Positions 28,781 to 37,656 of a stretch of DNA of 53,463 nucleotides are shown in pieces (position 1 is the first letter of the stretch; each line of letters opens with the position of its first letter). The position numbers and the translations under genes are program-made. The stretch spans positions 1 to 53,463 of the forward strand of contig CAIJFT010000069.1 in assembly GCA_903820035.1 (NCBI GenBank), written 5' to 3'. The notes beneath the pieces were generated by a model. The model made no database searches. It saw only the letters and a list, made by a program, of their open reading frames with translations, and had not been told where the DNA came from. This DNA comes from an uncultured Opitutia bacterium. GTDB taxonomy: Bacteria; Verrucomicrobiota; Verrucomicrobiia; Opitutales; Opitutaceae.

Positions 28781-30100
28781 TTACGTCGCTTCGTTCTCGT
28801 GCGTGCGCTCCGGCAGCCACCACGAGCAGACGGCGGCCGCGACGGCGATGACGCTGACCCAAAGCAGGGCGAGCCGGAAGTCGCCGACCGGGGCCAACAG
28901 CCCGAAGACGATCGAAGCCACGGCGGCGGCGATGCGGCCGATATTGTAGCAGAAGCCGGCGCCGGTCGTACGCAGCAGCGTCGGAAACAGCGGCGGGAGG
29001 TACATCGTGAAGAGACCGAACACGCCGCCGAAGAAACCGCCGACCGGCAGCCAGAACCAGGCCAGCGCGCCGAAGCCGCGGGGCACGACGTACGAGGCGA
29101 AGATGCCGCCGGCGAGACCGATGAACATGATCACGATCGCGCGACGGTTGCCCAGACGTTGCGCGAGCCAGGCGGCGCCGAAATTACCCAAGACCGAAGC
29201 CGCGTTGAAGACGAAGAACGCCGCTGAAACCAGCGCGGTGACCTCCACGGCGGGCGTCTGGGCATCGGCGAGCACCTTGCGCAGATGCTGGGTCTGCCAA
29301 AAAAGAAACAGCCACCACGCCGAGAGCCCGAGCGCGCAGACCAACGTGGTGCGGAGGGTGGTCGAGAGGACCTTGCCGCGGAAGAGTTCGGCGGCTCCGG
29401 GTTTTTTCTCCACGGTGTGGCCGGCCCGCTGCCAGGTTTCCGGCTCGGGCACGTGCTTGCGGATCCAAAACACGAGCAGCGCGGGGAGCACGCCGATCAG
29501 GAACACCCACCGCTCCGAACCCGCGGGCATGTACGTCATCAGCAGGCCGACGAAAACCGCGCCGCCGAGCACGCCGACATTGACGCCGGTCTGGAGGACC
29601 GCGGCCATCCAGGGCCGCCAGGCCTTGGGCCACGTTTCCGTGAGGAGCGATGCGCCGACGGCCCATTCACCGCCGATACCGAGCGCGGCAATGAAGCGGA
29701 AAATCATCAGCTGCCACCACGTGCCGGCAAAACTGCACAGTCCGGTACACAGCGCGTACGTGATGATCGTCAACGTCAGCGCGCGACTGCGCCCGAGCAG
29801 ATCGCCGAGTCGGCCGAAAAACGCGCCGCCGAGCGCCCAGCCGATTAAGAACGCGGCCTGAATGTAAGCCTTCTTCTCGTTGACCTCGGGGTTCGAGGCA
29901 TCGGTGGTGGCGAGTAACTGCATCACCAGCGGACCGGCGACGAGGGTGTAGAGGTGCAGCTCGAGTCCGTCGAAGGTCCAGCCGAGCCAGGCCGCAATGC
30001 CTGACTTCCATTGTTGCGGCGAAAGCTCGCGCAGCGTCTTGGCGTCGGGTTTGGCGGGCGGGTTCGCGGACGCGGGGCCGGAAGGGGAGGGCGGCAACAT
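28781..30100 (-). CDS. MFS transporter (sugar/organic acid type)
   Basis: A 439-residue inner-membrane carrier with about 12 helices. Family signatures are visible: 'GWTFDGLELHLYTLVAGPLV' in helix 1, the motif A region 'GRLGDLLGRSRAL' between helices 2 and 3, and 'RFIAALGIGGEWAVGASLL' in helices 4-5, a pattern shared with the NanT/ShiA/aromatic acid:proton symporters. The first 40 residues are proline-rich and cytoplasmic. The substrate cannot be fixed; a sugar acid or similar monocarboxylate is the best guess. I used the ATG at 30100 although a TTG 14 codons upstream also fits. There is no sugar-catabolic gene adjacent. Confidence 0.88.
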   Translation of the reverse strand: MLPPSPSGPASANPPAKPDAKTLRELSPQQWKSGIAAWLGWTFDGLELHLYTLVAGPLVMQLLATTDASNPEVNEKKAYIQAAFLIGWALGGAFFGRLGDLLGRSRALTLTIITYALCTGLCSFAGTWWQLMIFRFIAALGIGGEWAVGASLLTETWPKAWRPWMAAVLQTGVNVGVLGGAVFVGLLMTYMPAGSERWVFLIGVLPALLVFWIRKHVPEPETWQRAGHTVEKKPGAAELFRGKVLSTTLRTTLVCALGLSAWWLFLFWQTQHLRKVLADAQTPAVEVTALVSAAFFVFNAASVLGNFGAAWLAQRLGNRRAIVIMFIGLAGGIFASYVVPRGFGALAWFWLPVGGFFGGVFGLFTMYLPPLFPTLLRTTGAGFCYNIGRIAAAVASIVFGLLAPVGDFRLALLWVSVIAVAAAVCSWWLPERTHENEAT

Positions 30101-30219
30101 GGGGCGAACCGGGAGTGCGACAGGCGGCGCGCCGGCGCTCAAGCGAAATGCTCGGCCGCCGGGCGCGTCATGTGACGCGGAGGAGTAACGGCCCCCCCTT
30201 GGGGAACGTCTCTCGCCGG

Positions 30220-30426
30220 GTGAGCTTCGCGTGTCCGCATTTTTGTCCCGACGACGAGTCCTGCGTGCGTCTGAAGACCGACTGCGTTCCCGGCCGGCGC
30301 GGCTGCGTGCTCGAGGGGAAGTCGGTCTTTGCGGTGCCGGCGGAGGAGCGGGTGCGGTTGCTCGAGGCGGAAAAGCGGGCGAAGTCGGGGTTGCCGAATC
30401 TCAACGCGCCGCGGAAACGCAGGTAG
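30220..30426 (+). CDS. Small cysteine-rich hypothetical protein
   Basis: A 68-residue reading frame that I consider likely real because of its ordered cysteines: 'CPHFC' then 'DDESCVRLKTDCVPGRRGC', giving five cysteines within about 30 residues and suggesting a small metal-binding knuckle. The C-terminal part is a charged helix 'PAEERVRLLEAEKRAKSG'. The start is taken as GTG at 30220, just before the cysteine region; an in-frame ATG upstream at 30148 adds low-complexity residues. It is convergent with tag, 14 bp apart. I do not recognise the family and assign no function. Confidence 0.5.
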   Translation: MSFACPHFCPDDESCVRLKTDCVPGRRGCVLEGKSVFAVPAEERVRLLEAEKRAKSGLPNLNAPRKRR

Positions 30427-30440
30427 GAGGCGGGGTGGGC

Positions 30441-31025
30441 TTACTTCAGCCGCGCACACACGCGGTGCCGAGGACATGAGACGAGGTGGTCGTTTACCAT
30501 GCCGTTGGCCTGCATGTAAGCGTGGCAGATCGTCGTACCCACGAACTTGAAACCGCGCTGGAGGAGATCCTTGCTCAGCGCGTCGCTCTCCGGCGTACGC
30601 GTCGGAATTTCGCTCATCGTGCGTCGCTGGTTTACGAGCGGCTTGCCGCCGGTGAACCGCCACAGGTAGCGGTCGAAGGAACCAAACTCCGCCTGCACGG
30701 CGAGGCAGGCCCGGGCATTGGCGATCGTGGCGGCGACTTTGAGGCGGTTGCGGACGATGCCGGGATCCGCGAGCAGGGATGCGACCTTGCGTGCGTTGTA
30801 ACGCGAGATCTTGCCCGGATCAAAGTTGTCAAAGGCCCGCCGATACGACTCCCGTTTCGCGAGCACGATCGACCAACTCAACCCGGCCTGCGCACCTTCC
30901 AGCGTGAGCAACTCGAACAGCGTCCGGTCGTCGTGGAGCGGCACCCCCCATTCCGTATCGTGGTAGGCGATGTCGCGCGGTTGCTTGGGCCACGGGCAGC
31001 GGCCTGCGTGCGGGGAGTCGGGCAT
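30441..31025 (-). CDS. tag: DNA-3-methyladenine glycosylase I
   Basis: A 194-residue base-excision repair enzyme that removes 3-methyladenine from alkylated DNA. It has the typical N-terminus 'RCPWPKQPRDIAYHDTEWGV' with zinc ligands Cys10 and His22, the helix 'ELLTLEGAQAGLSWSIVLAK', and 'FDRYLWRFTGG'. Near the end 'MVNDHLVSC' supplies the other His and Cys spaced as in E. coli Tag. Full family length. The start ATG at 31025 fits the family. It is followed on the opposite strand by the small cysteine-rich gene and preceded by the terminator of the cytochrome gene. Confidence 0.95.
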   Translation of the reverse strand: MPDSPHAGRCPWPKQPRDIAYHDTEWGVPLHDDRTLFELLTLEGAQAGLSWSIVLAKRESYRRAFDNFDPGKISRYNARKVASLLADPGIVRNRLKVAATIANARACLAVQAEFGSFDRYLWRFTGGKPLVNQRRTMSEIPTRTPESDALSKDLLQRGFKFVGTTICHAYMQANGMVNDHLVSCPRHRVCARLK

Positions 31026-31031
31026 GGGTAC

Positions 31032-31075
31032 AAAAAAGGCCCGGCGGTGGACGCGGCTGCGTCCGCCGCCGGGCC
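31032..31075 (-). terminator. Rho-independent terminator of the PVC cytochrome gene
   Basis: On the minus strand GGCCCGGCGG is matched by CCGCCGGGCC across an additional inner stem, followed by six T (31037-31032). It begins 12 bp after the stop at 31088 and is a clear hairpin-plus-U-tract terminator. It ends a few bases before the tag start codon. Confidence 0.85.
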
Positions 31076-31087
31076 CGGGAGGGGAGT

Positions 31088-33835
31088 TTATTGCGTCTTG
31101 AGGAACGCGGCGACGTTCGCCACGTCCTGCGCGGACAGGCCGAGCTGCTCCGCGCTCAACATGAGCGAGCGCCCGAGCGGCTCGGGGCGACCGCGGTTCA
31201 CCATGCTCGCCGGAATGAGCTGCGTGAGGCCGCCCATCGACTGCACGACGAGGGGATCGCCGTTGCTGTGCAGGATGCCGTGGATCTTGCCGCCGTCCTT
31301 GAGGCTTACAATCACGCCGTCGTAGCCGTGGGAGATTTCCGCCGACGGGTTGACGATGGCGTTGATCACGACTTCGGCGGTCTGGGCGCGGGCGAAGCCG
31401 TTGAGCGTCGGGCCGTATTCATTGCCCTGGGTGCCGATGCGGTGGCAGAGCAGGCAGGCCTGGGCCGACGCGGCGCCCTTGGTGACGTCGCCCTTGAGCT
31501 TCGCGATTTCGGCCACCGGCGGCATTTTCGACGGCTCGGGTTCGGGTACGACGCTCGGGGAAATCGAAACCGTGGCGGGATCGTAGAGCCCGCTCGACTT
31601 CATGGCCTCATCGACGCCGGCATCCTTCCAACGGATATTCTTGTAGTTGAGAAGCCACCACATCGACTGGGCCTTGACCATGCCGGTCGATTTTTGCGCG
31701 AGCCCGAGCAGGGCCTGCGCGGAGGCGTTGGTCGGAATGAAACCGAGCGCGGTCACCGCGGCGATCCGGTCCTTGTCCGGCAACGCGGGTGCGGCGGCGC
31801 GGGCGGCGAAGGCGCCTTCGGCTCCGACCGGCGTCAGGCGCCAGATGAGGTTGGCGTAACTGGCCGGCCACTTTGCGGCATCGGCGCCCGGCGCCTGCTT
31901 GGCCAGTGCGGCGTAAACTTCGGCTTCCTTGCCGGAGCAGCCGGTGCCCCAGGCTTCGAGGTAGGCGCGGTCGGTGCCGTCGTAGCCTTGGGCGACGGCG
32001 AGTAGAATTTCGCGGGCGCCGTCGACCGGCACATCACGAAGGGCCAGCGCCACTTCGCGACGCACGGCCGGAGAGGAATCCTTGGCGAGCACCTTCGCAT
32101 GTTCGAGCACCGGCTGATTTGCACGGCGCAGGGCGCGGAAAGCCGCGACGCGCATTTGGGCATCCGAATTGCGCAACTGCTCGACGGCCTTGGCGACGCC
32201 TTGGGGCCCGAGTTGGGCGAGGAGGAAGACGGCGCGTCCGCGGATGTAGGGATTTTCATCCTTCAGGAGTGCGACCACGGGAGCGACTGACGCCGCGCCG
32301 CCGGCGCGGAGCTTGAGGAAGCCGAGCGCGCGGACGTTGACCGCAGGATTCTTCAGCGCGGCGATCTGGCCCGCGGTGGTGGAAACGTCGATCTTCGGCG
32401 TCGTGAGTTTCTTGCCCTTGGGCGTGATGCGATAGATCGCGCCGGCAAAGCTCGAGTCGAGGGCGGCATGGCCGCCGGTGCGGGGATCGAACCAATCGGC
32501 GACGTAGATGGCGCCGTCGGGACCGACGGCGACGTCGGAGGGGCGGAACCAGGTCTTCAGGTCGTCGCCACGCACTAAACCGCGCTGCGAGTCGATGCCG
32601 CCGAAGTCGCGCTTCGGATTGGTGGTGAGGAAGTCGAAGCTATTGAGCTCATACCCCGCGCCGACGGCCTTCGGGAAATAACCGAAGACGACGTTGCGCG
32701 AAGTCTCGCAGCTAAGGAGTACACCGCGCCACTTCGGACCGAAGGCATCGCCCTCGTAGGAAACGATGCCCGTCGGGGCGCCGTTGCCGTAGACGTCGCC
32801 CGCCGGCACCGTGCCGGGGTCGTCCTGCCGCCACTCGGCGGTCGCGGTGACCTGGCCGGGGCGGCGGTCGGCGTTCCAGGAACGGCCGCCATCACGCGAA
32901 TTGAAACCGAGGTTGCCGTATTCCTGGAGGTAGGACGTGCGGGCCGCCGGCGGATCGTCGTTGTCGTTGTGAAACACGTCGCCGAACGACGTCACGGTTT
33001 GCTCGTAGGAATTGCGGAAGTTGAAGCCGATCGGTTCAACGTTCGTGCCATCGGGGTTCATGCGGAACGCGGTGCCGCCGACGTACACGTGGCCGTCATC
33101 GCTCTTCTGGCCGGCGTAATCGGGCGGGCGCTGGTCGTTCTGCGGGATGCCGCCGCCGCTCTTGGCGGGATCGTAGTGGCTGCCGTCGCGGAAGGTTTTG
33201 CCCGAGCGGTCGGTGAATTTGGCGCCGGCGTTGCCGTGATTGAAGTACCACTTGCCGTCGGGGCCGAACGTGACGGAGTGAAGCGAGTGGTCGTGGTTGC
33301 GGCCGTCGAAGCCGGTCAGGAGCACTTCACGCTTGTCGACCGCGGGGTCGAATTTGCCGTCGCGGTTGACGTCGGTGTAGACGATCAGGTCCGGCGCGCA
33401 GGAAACAATGATCTGGTTGTCGATTACCGCGACGCCAAGGGGCGCCAGCAGGGATTTTTCCTGCACGAAGACCCAACTCTTGTCGGCGACACCGTCACCG
33501 TTTGTGTCCTCGAGGACCATGATGCGATCGCCCTCCGGATCACGGCCGGCATGGCGGCGGTAGTTGAAGGCTTCGGCGACCCAAATGCGGCCCTGCGAGT
33601 CGATGTCGATGTTGGACGGATTGCGGAAGAGTGGGGTGCGCGCCCACAGCTTGACCTCGAGATCGTCGGGCAACGAGAAGAGACCGGGCGGGATGAACGC
33701 CTCGGGCGGGTCGATCATGGTCTGGCCGGGTGCCTTGCTTTTCGGCGACTGCGCGAAGAGCGGGGTAACGGCGGCGGTGATAAGGGCGGCGATCGCAATG
33801 GCGCGGCGCCGAAGTCGTCGGGGGTGGGAGAACAT
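31088..33835 (-). CDS. PVC-type dehydrogenase/HEAT/cytochrome c protein
   Basis: A 915-residue secreted protein in three parts. After a signal peptide ('AIAIAALITAAVTPLFAQ'), residues about 40-470 are a glucose/sorbosone-dehydrogenase-like propeller of the PVC 'membrane-bound dehydrogenase' type ('IDSQGRIWVAEAFNYRRHAG', 'LEDTNGDGVADKSWVF', 'PSDVAVGPDGAIYVADWFDP'). A HEAT-like helical region follows (about 490-770, 'NPYIRGRAVFLLAQLGPQGV'). The C-terminal cytochrome c domain has one haem site, CLLCH at 794-798, with 'EYGPTLNGF' nearby. Such proteins are abundant in Planctomycetota and Verrucomicrobiota and are thought to oxidise sugars or other organics and pass electrons to the periplasm. Distal ligand and substrate are not known. 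It lies alone with its own terminator. Confidence 0.9.
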   Translation of the reverse strand: MFSHPRRLRRRAIAIAALITAAVTPLFAQSPKSKAPGQTMIDPPEAFIPPGLFSLPDDLEVKLWARTPLFRNPSNIDIDSQGRIWVAEAFNYRRHAGRDPEGDRIMVLEDTNGDGVADKSWVFVQEKSLLAPLGVAVIDNQIIVSCAPDLIVYTDVNRDGKFDPAVDKREVLLTGFDGRNHDHSLHSVTFGPDGKWYFNHGNAGAKFTDRSGKTFRDGSHYDPAKSGGGIPQNDQRPPDYAGQKSDDGHVYVGGTAFRMNPDGTNVEPIGFNFRNSYEQTVTSFGDVFHNDNDDPPAARTSYLQEYGNLGFNSRDGGRSWNADRRPGQVTATAEWRQDDPGTVPAGDVYGNGAPTGIVSYEGDAFGPKWRGVLLSCETSRNVVFGYFPKAVGAGYELNSFDFLTTNPKRDFGGIDSQRGLVRGDDLKTWFRPSDVAVGPDGAIYVADWFDPRTGGHAALDSSFAGAIYRITPKGKKLTTPKIDVSTTAGQIAALKNPAVNVRALGFLKLRAGGAASVAPVVALLKDENPYIRGRAVFLLAQLGPQGVAKAVEQLRNSDAQMRVAAFRALRRANQPVLEHAKVLAKDSSPAVRREVALALRDVPVDGAREILLAVAQGYDGTDRAYLEAWGTGCSGKEAEVYAALAKQAPGADAAKWPASYANLIWRLTPVGAEGAFAARAAAPALPDKDRIAAVTALGFIPTNASAQALLGLAQKSTGMVKAQSMWWLLNYKNIRWKDAGVDEAMKSSGLYDPATVSISPSVVPEPEPSKMPPVAEIAKLKGDVTKGAASAQACLLCHRIGTQGNEYGPTLNGFARAQTAEVVINAIVNPSAEISHGYDGVIVSLKDGGKIHGILHSNGDPLVVQSMGGLTQLIPASMVNRGRPEPLGRSLMLSAEQLGLSAQDVANVAAFLKTQ

Positions 33836-33907
33836 CGTCGCGGAGAAAAAGCGGCGGATTCGTCGGTGGCAATGACGGCTTTCGGTAAAACCTCAGAATG
33901 CCGGCGG

Positions 33908-33929
33908 GACCCGATGTCCCCGTCGGGTC
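33908..33929 (-). terminator. Hairpin downstream of the candidate PEP carboxykinase
   Basis: GACCCGA (33908-33914) pairs with TCGGGTC (33923-33929) around an 8-nt loop, about 80 bp past the stop. No T tract; weak support. Confidence 0.3.
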
Positions 33930-34006
33930 AAGCCGCTTCGCCCGCCGCTTCCAACCAGCCCGAGGGGGAGAACCGGCCCCACCGGGCGCGAACTTCCAGC
34001 GCTGAT

Positions 34007-37000
34007 TTACCCGACGAGTGCCGGATCGACGCCCAACGTGCCGGTGAGCTGCTGCAAGTACTCGGGCTTCCGCGCGGCGGCGGCGGCGGCCAGCGTCGCG
34101 GCGAGGCGATCCTTGATCTGAAGCTTGGCGGCGAGGTCGGCGTAGTTCGGGCGGGCGAGGAATTTCTCCAGATAGACCGCTCGCTCTTCCCACTGGGCGG
34201 CGTCGCGCCGCTGCTGGGCGACCAGCCGGGCCCGATACCAGTCGCTCGCCAGCACGTTCTCCTTGTTAAAGAGCGTGCGGAAAGACGCGGCGGAGGCGTC
34301 GATGCCGTTCCAGGTGCCGTCGCGCATGAGGTGCAGCAATGCCTGCAACGGCGGCACGGCCTGGGCGATGGAACCGTCGGCGAAGTAGCACTCCGCGGCG
34401 TTACCCATCGCGGCGACAATGTTGGTCATGCCTTCGGCGAACACGGCCCGGTCCTGCAATTCGGGCCGGAGCAATTCCTCGTCGAACAGCGTGCTCGGGT
34501 TGCCCAGCACGCGCCCGCAGAACGTTTGCACGAAACGCGAGGTGACGCGCCAGCCGAGCCGGCTGGCCAGCACGGGTTTCCCCTCGTGCACCCAGTCGGT
34601 GCAGCGTTCCAGGTAGCCGTGTTCGATCAGGAAGCGCGGGGTGCGCTCCTCGGGCGACATGCGCGCCCAGATTTCCGGGACGAGCAGGCTGATGTCATGG
34701 TCGACGCGGCACTTCGGGCCGACCCAGCCGGCGGCCGACGAGAAGACGGGTAGGTCGGTGAGTGCATACGACACGAGCGCGGCGTTGAGATCGTGGATCG
34801 GCGGCAGGGCGTTGAACGGACCCTTGGTCAAGGCGCCTTCGGAGCCGGCGCCGGTGGTCGACGGCGACTTGCCGGTGAGGCTGGCGATGAAATCCATGAA
34901 CGCCTCGGGCAGTTCCTGATAATGCACGGGGCCGAAGACGCACATCGGCTTGACGCCGGGTTCGGGCGGATTGAGCCGGCGGCCGGCGAGCACGGCGCCG
35001 ACGGGGAAGAGCGCGGGCGCGCCGCCGGAAATGCGGCGGTAGAGTTGAGCCCCGACTTGGGAGAGGTAGGTCGTGCGCGGATCCTCGAGGTCGGGGCGCA
35101 GCTGAAGGTAGCGCGGGTTTTTGGAGGGCTTGCCGTCGACCAGACGCGGATGCGCGGGGGAGGCGAGGAAGGTCGGACCCTGAGCGGTGACGAACGACTC
35201 AAACAGCTTGCGGACCGGCTCGGTAAACGCGTCGAAACCGATTGCGTCCTCGACGATTGTACGCGCGGCTTCGCGTTGCAGCGGCTCGTAATTCGAGAAG
35301 AAATTGCCCGGTCGCGAGAAGTCGCGCTCCGTCCGCTTGTCGTAGCCGCGGTGGATCGCCTCGTCGGGCCGCTGGAAGAGTGCGGCCTCGCAATTGTGGA
35401 CAAACTTGAGGGATCCGGCGCCGCCCGCCGACTTGGACAGGCCGGTGAGGCCGGCGGCAGGCACGACAATCGCCGCGGTGATGTCGTCCTCGGCTTGGAT
35501 CTTCACCGCCGGGTGAAAGTCCTTCCGGAGGCTGAAGGTCCGCCAGCCGCCATCGGGCGTGAAGCCGACGCGGAGGAAGTGAGTCATCGCCTTTTCGCCG
35601 CCGAACTTCAGCTCGTTGCCGGGCCGGCCGTTGATGGTGTCGACGGTGAAATGCTTGCGCCAGTCGGTGTCCCACTCGGGCTTATACACGCGCTTGATCA
35701 GCAGCACGAGGTCGAGGATGTAGCGCGGGATGGTGCCCAGCCAGGTGTTGTAGTCGTCGGTGTAGTCCGGGCTGCGGCTGAGCAGCTTGACCACGGAGCC
35801 GAGGGATCGCTCGGGGCTGAGCAGCGGGCGGCCCTTGGGCTTGTTGCGGGCGGCCTCGCGGAAGCGTTGGCCGAACTCGCGCTTGAGGATCGTGTCGATG
35901 GCGTCGAAGTCGCGGGTGAAGTCGCTGATGAAGTTCGGCGCGGTGAAAATCGCATCGGCGATCGACTTTGAAATCTCGGACTTGCCGCCGCCGGAAACGG
36001 TGCAGGGCTTGTGGCAGAGTACGCCCTCCGCGGTCGTGCCGCGGAGCCGCCAGCGACGGCCGTCCTCGGGTTTCACCATCTCGACCTTGTAGCCCGACGG
36101 CAGAATGTAGGTGTGGCGCGGCACCAGTTTGATCCGCTGGCTCTTGCCGGCTGCATCGGTCCAGGAAATCGTCTGGGCCCGGAGCGCGAAGAAGGCGTCC
36201 TGCGGCACGTAACAGATGTCTGGGTACTGGCGATCGCGAGCCCAGCCGCCGGGCTGGACCTCCACGCGGTCGCCGAGTTGCGCGATGGCCTCCGCGAAGG
36301 TGTGGTCGACGATCGCAAGGTGTTGGCTGAGCTGGAAGTCCTCGCCGAGATCGTAGCTCGGAAAGACAATCGCGCCCCCCGCGTGCTCCTCCTCGCACTG
36401 GCCGAGCAGGTTGGCCGCGAAGCTGATCTGGGCCTTCACGTCCTTTTTGCAGTAGCCGAAATAGTTGTCCGAAATCAGCGTCAGGATGACGCCGCTGCTG
36501 TCGCGGCCGGTGAGTTTGAAGGCGACACCGTCGTTGTAGAGTTCCTCCGGCTTGCGCCAGCACATGCCGTCACGGCGCTGGCGCGGCGTGGCGGCATCCC
36601 AAGCCGGCAGCCCGAGTTCCTTTTTGGTGAAGGTGTTCAGGTGCGTCGCCAGAATGACGCAGCCGGTGTGGCCGGTCCAATGCGCCGGATCGAGGGCGGC
36701 GTCGTTTTCCGGCAGGTGCGGATCGCCCGCGTTGCCGAAGATCCGCTCCACGAAATCGAGGTTGGCGACGAGCGCGCCGGGGACGAAGAAGCGCGTTTCC
36801 ATCGACCGCAGCGGGGTGAAGCCGGGGACCTCCGGGCAGACCACGGGCCGCATGAGCACCGTGACAAAGCATTCGGCGGGGGTGGGGGCGTTGGCGGTGA
36901 ACGGCAGGCGCAGGAGCGACGCCGGCGGGTTCAACGCGTGGCGGAGCAGGCGGCCGAAGACGGCCGCGGGCACGGCCTTTTTGTCGTCCGGAATCGGCAG

Positions 37001-37471
37001 ACCGAAGTCGGCGATATGGAAAATGCCCTGGGTCGTCCGGCGGTCGCTGCGCGGATTGTGCAGCACGCCCTGACGCACGCGGTGCGATGCGAGGATGTCG
37101 CTCTGGTGTTTGTCCGCGTCCGGCGGCAGCGAGAGGACGCGGGCCAGGCCGGGTCGGTCGAGGACCAGGGTGGTGGCGGGCAGGCGAGGAACGTCGCCCT
37201 GCAGCCCCGGCGCAGATTCGAGATGGTCGTAGAGGAAATTTTGCAGCCGTTGGTCGACCGGGCAGAGGTGGCGGGCCAGGGCGCGGTCCTTTTCCCGACT
37301 GACCGAGAGAAAATGGTCAAGTAGCGGGACCAGGCCGTCCGCCTGCTCGGGTACCGGCACCCCAGGCTGGCCGATCTCGCGCAGCTTAAGGTTCAGGTAG
37401 GCGACGAATTGAGGGTCCGACTCGGCGGAATAGCACTTGGCGAGCGGAGGAGTGGCGGTGGAGGAAGGCAT
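34007..37471 (-). CDS. Candidate PPi-dependent phosphoenolpyruvate carboxykinase
   Basis: A 1154-residue cytoplasmic protein, no signal peptide. Its size and layout recall the pyrophosphate-type PEP carboxykinases (EC 4.1.1.38) of Entamoeba and Propionibacterium, about 1130-1160 residues and unlike ATP/GTP enzymes. Supporting segments are 'YLNLKLREIGQPGVP' and 'RHLCPVDQRLQNFLYDHLES' at the N-terminus, 'VSGGGKSEISKSI' (GGGKS 494-498), which resembles a PEPCK phosphate-binding loop, 'VDHDISLLVPEIWARM' and 'LASRLGWRVTSRFVQTFCGR' toward the C-terminus. If correct, it interconverts oxaloacetate and PEP with PPi/phosphate. The assignment rests on memory of family features and length and is tentative; otherwise it is a large conserved protein of unknown function. 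The start is the ATG of MPSSTATPP; the open frame extends 57 codons upstream. It is divergent from the sulfatase gene. Confidence 0.5.
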   Translation of the reverse strand: MPSSTATPPLAKCYSAESDPQFVAYLNLKLREIGQPGVPVPEQADGLVPLLDHFLSVSREKDRALARHLCPVDQRLQNFLYDHLESAPGLQGDVPRLPATTLVLDRPGLARVLSLPPDADKHQSDILASHRVRQGVLHNPRSDRRTTQGIFHIADFGLPIPDDKKAVPAAVFGRLLRHALNPPASLLRLPFTANAPTPAECFVTVLMRPVVCPEVPGFTPLRSMETRFFVPGALVANLDFVERIFGNAGDPHLPENDAALDPAHWTGHTGCVILATHLNTFTKKELGLPAWDAATPRQRRDGMCWRKPEELYNDGVAFKLTGRDSSGVILTLISDNYFGYCKKDVKAQISFAANLLGQCEEEHAGGAIVFPSYDLGEDFQLSQHLAIVDHTFAEAIAQLGDRVEVQPGGWARDRQYPDICYVPQDAFFALRAQTISWTDAAGKSQRIKLVPRHTYILPSGYKVEMVKPEDGRRWRLRGTTAEGVLCHKPCTVSGGGKSEISKSIADAIFTAPNFISDFTRDFDAIDTILKREFGQRFREAARNKPKGRPLLSPERSLGSVVKLLSRSPDYTDDYNTWLGTIPRYILDLVLLIKRVYKPEWDTDWRKHFTVDTINGRPGNELKFGGEKAMTHFLRVGFTPDGGWRTFSLRKDFHPAVKIQAEDDITAAIVVPAAGLTGLSKSAGGAGSLKFVHNCEAALFQRPDEAIHRGYDKRTERDFSRPGNFFSNYEPLQREAARTIVEDAIGFDAFTEPVRKLFESFVTAQGPTFLASPAHPRLVDGKPSKNPRYLQLRPDLEDPRTTYLSQVGAQLYRRISGGAPALFPVGAVLAGRRLNPPEPGVKPMCVFGPVHYQELPEAFMDFIASLTGKSPSTTGAGSEGALTKGPFNALPPIHDLNAALVSYALTDLPVFSSAAGWVGPKCRVDHDISLLVPEIWARMSPEERTPRFLIEHGYLERCTDWVHEGKPVLASRLGWRVTSRFVQTFCGRVLGNPSTLFDEELLRPELQDRAVFAEGMTNIVAAMGNAAECYFADGSIAQAVPPLQALLHLMRDGTWNGIDASAASFRTLFNKENVLASDWYRARLVAQQRRDAAQWEERAVYLEKFLARPNYADLAAKLQIKDRLAATLAAAAAARKPEYLQQLTGTLGVDPALVG

Positions 37472-37656
37472 AACCGGTGCTGGAATTGCAGGGATTAGAT
37501 GCAGAAATCGGACCAACCAAGCGGCCGGACGTAAATCGGGCAATGCGCAATGCTCCGCGTTGGTTTGACCGCAGTTCACAATTGATGCGCAGTCGCTGCG
37601 GTCCGTCCTTTCGCCTCCTGCGAAACCGGTTCGGGCCGGCAAACTCCCCTCCGTTT

